This document shows, piece by piece, positions 13,562-14,057 of a stretch of 14,057 nucleotides of DNA. The position numbers and the translations under genes are program-made. The stretch comes from Anderseniella sp964390445 (lineage in GTDB: Bacteria; Pseudomonadota; Alphaproteobacteria; Rhizobiales; Aestuariivirgaceae). A model generated the notes under the pieces. It ran no database searches. It was given only the letters and a program-made list of their open reading frames with translations, and was not told the origin of the DNA. Location of the stretch: NCBI GenBank assembly GCA_964390445.1, contig CAYMJJ010000060.1, positions 1-14,057 of the forward strand, written 5' to 3'. Each line of letters begins with the position of its first letter. Position 1 is the stretch's first letter.

Positions 13562-14057
13562 CCGGCGCGCAGGCGGCAGCCAGCCATTGCCGGTCGGCCT
13601 CGTCGGCCAGACGCGGCGAAATGTTCTTGAGCACCTGTGCGTGATAGTTGTTCAGCCAGTCAAGCTCTGCATCGGTCATGATCGACGGGTCGATAAGTTT
13701 GCGGTCTATCGGTGCAAACGTAAGGGTCTCGAACCAGTGCATGGGCCGCTCACCGCCCTCCACGGGCGTGGCCTCGCGCACCACAATCAGGTTTTCGATG
13801 CGGATGCCGAAGTCGCCAGCCTTGTAGTAGCCCGGCTCGTTGGACAGGATCATGCCGGGTTTCAGGACCGTCTTGTCGGCCTTGGAAAACCGCTGCGGGC
13901 CTTCGTGCACCGACAGGTAGCTGCCGACGCCGTGGCCGGTGCCGTGGTCGAAGTCGAGACCTGCTTTCCACAAGGTCACGCGGGCCAGCACATCAAGGTG
14001 GCCGCCGGTGGTGCCGGGTGGAAACCGCACCCGTGACAGGTTGATCATGCCCTTGAG
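13542..14057 (-). CDS. pepP: Xaa-Pro aminopeptidase (aminopeptidase P, M24B), C-terminal part
   Basis: Aminopeptidase P is a dimetal (usually Mn) enzyme that removes the N-terminal residue ahead of proline in peptides, mainly in peptide turnover in the cytosol. The window holds the last 171 codons; the frame is open to the window edge (LKGMINLSRVRFPPG...), so the ATG at 14048 is internal. Visible metal and active-site motifs are HGTGHGVGSYLSVHEGP (metal His), SNEPGYY (Glu) and GIRIENL (Glu); the two Asp ligands should lie upstream, outside. After the catalytic domain comes FETLTFAPIDRKLIDPSIMT, typical of the C-terminal extension of the large, roughly 600-residue eukaryote-like type rather than the 440-residue E. 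coli PepP. The 3' end overlaps azlD by 20 bp in convergent orientation. Confidence 0.94.
   Translation of the reverse strand, partial: LKGMINLSRVRFPPGTTGGHLDVLARVTLWKAGLDFDHGTGHGVGSYLSVHEGPQRFSKADKTVLKPGMILSNEPGYYKAGDFGIRIENLIVVREATPVEGGERPMHWFETLTFAPIDRKLIDPSIMTDAELDWLNNYHAQVLKNISPRLADEADRQWLAAACAPVSRAAS

Noticed and set aside
1..14057. CRISPR array, tRNA/rRNA genes, insertion sequence or defence system
   Set aside because: No regularly spaced repeats, RNA gene signatures, transposase or nuclease/helicase domains were seen; nearly all the DNA is accounted for by known families.

Overview
The window reads as a high-GC alphaproteobacterial chromosome segment, most like Hyphomicrobiales or a relative. 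The support is the end of the division and cell wall cluster (murB-ddl-ftsQ-ftsA-ftsZ), the lineage-typical bamD-recN-ligA block nearby, an FtsA ending in a GQWLKESF-type membrane helix, an FtsZ with a long proline-rich linker, and a CtrA-like site plus GANTC sites around ftsZ. Base composition and codon use look alike throughout by eye; no computed measure was possible.

Layout. 1-5621 (+): murB (5' end outside the window), ddl, ftsQ, ftsA and ftsZ. The first three are tightly packed (16 bp gap, then an ATGA overlap). ftsQ and ftsA are separated by 104 bp holding a perfect 9-bp hairpin. ftsA and ftsZ are separated by 240 bp that probably carry the ftsZ promoter. A GC-rich hairpin follows ftsZ. 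5849-6742 (+): the outer-membrane assembly lipoprotein gene bamD. 6751-8646 (-): a compact arsenic resistance operon, transcribed arsR-arsC-acr3. 8647-8748: a divergent control region with an ArsR-type inverted repeat. 8749-13561 (+): recN, ligA, azlC and azlD, with 4-bp gaps or a 4-bp overlap. 13542-14057 (-): the 3' end of a large-type Xaa-Pro aminopeptidase gene, overlapping the end of azlD.

How the genes work together. MurB and Ddl make peptidoglycan precursors (UDP-MurNAc and D-Ala-D-Ala). FtsQ, FtsA and FtsZ build the divisome that directs septal wall synthesis. BamD inserts outer-membrane proteins. RecN and LigA serve DNA break repair and replication. AzlCD is a predicted branched-chain amino acid exporter. 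The ars genes form an independent detoxification module: sensor-repressor, arsenate reductase, arsenite efflux carrier.

Points of interest. The usual alphaproteobacterial order is ftsZ-lpxC-bamD-recN-ligA. Here lpxC is absent between ftsZ and bamD, and an ars operon sits between bamD and recN in opposite orientation, so recN now shares a 102-bp divergent control region with arsR. I found no CRISPR array, tRNA, rRNA, transposase or clearly novel multi-gene system; most of the window is well-understood core genome.
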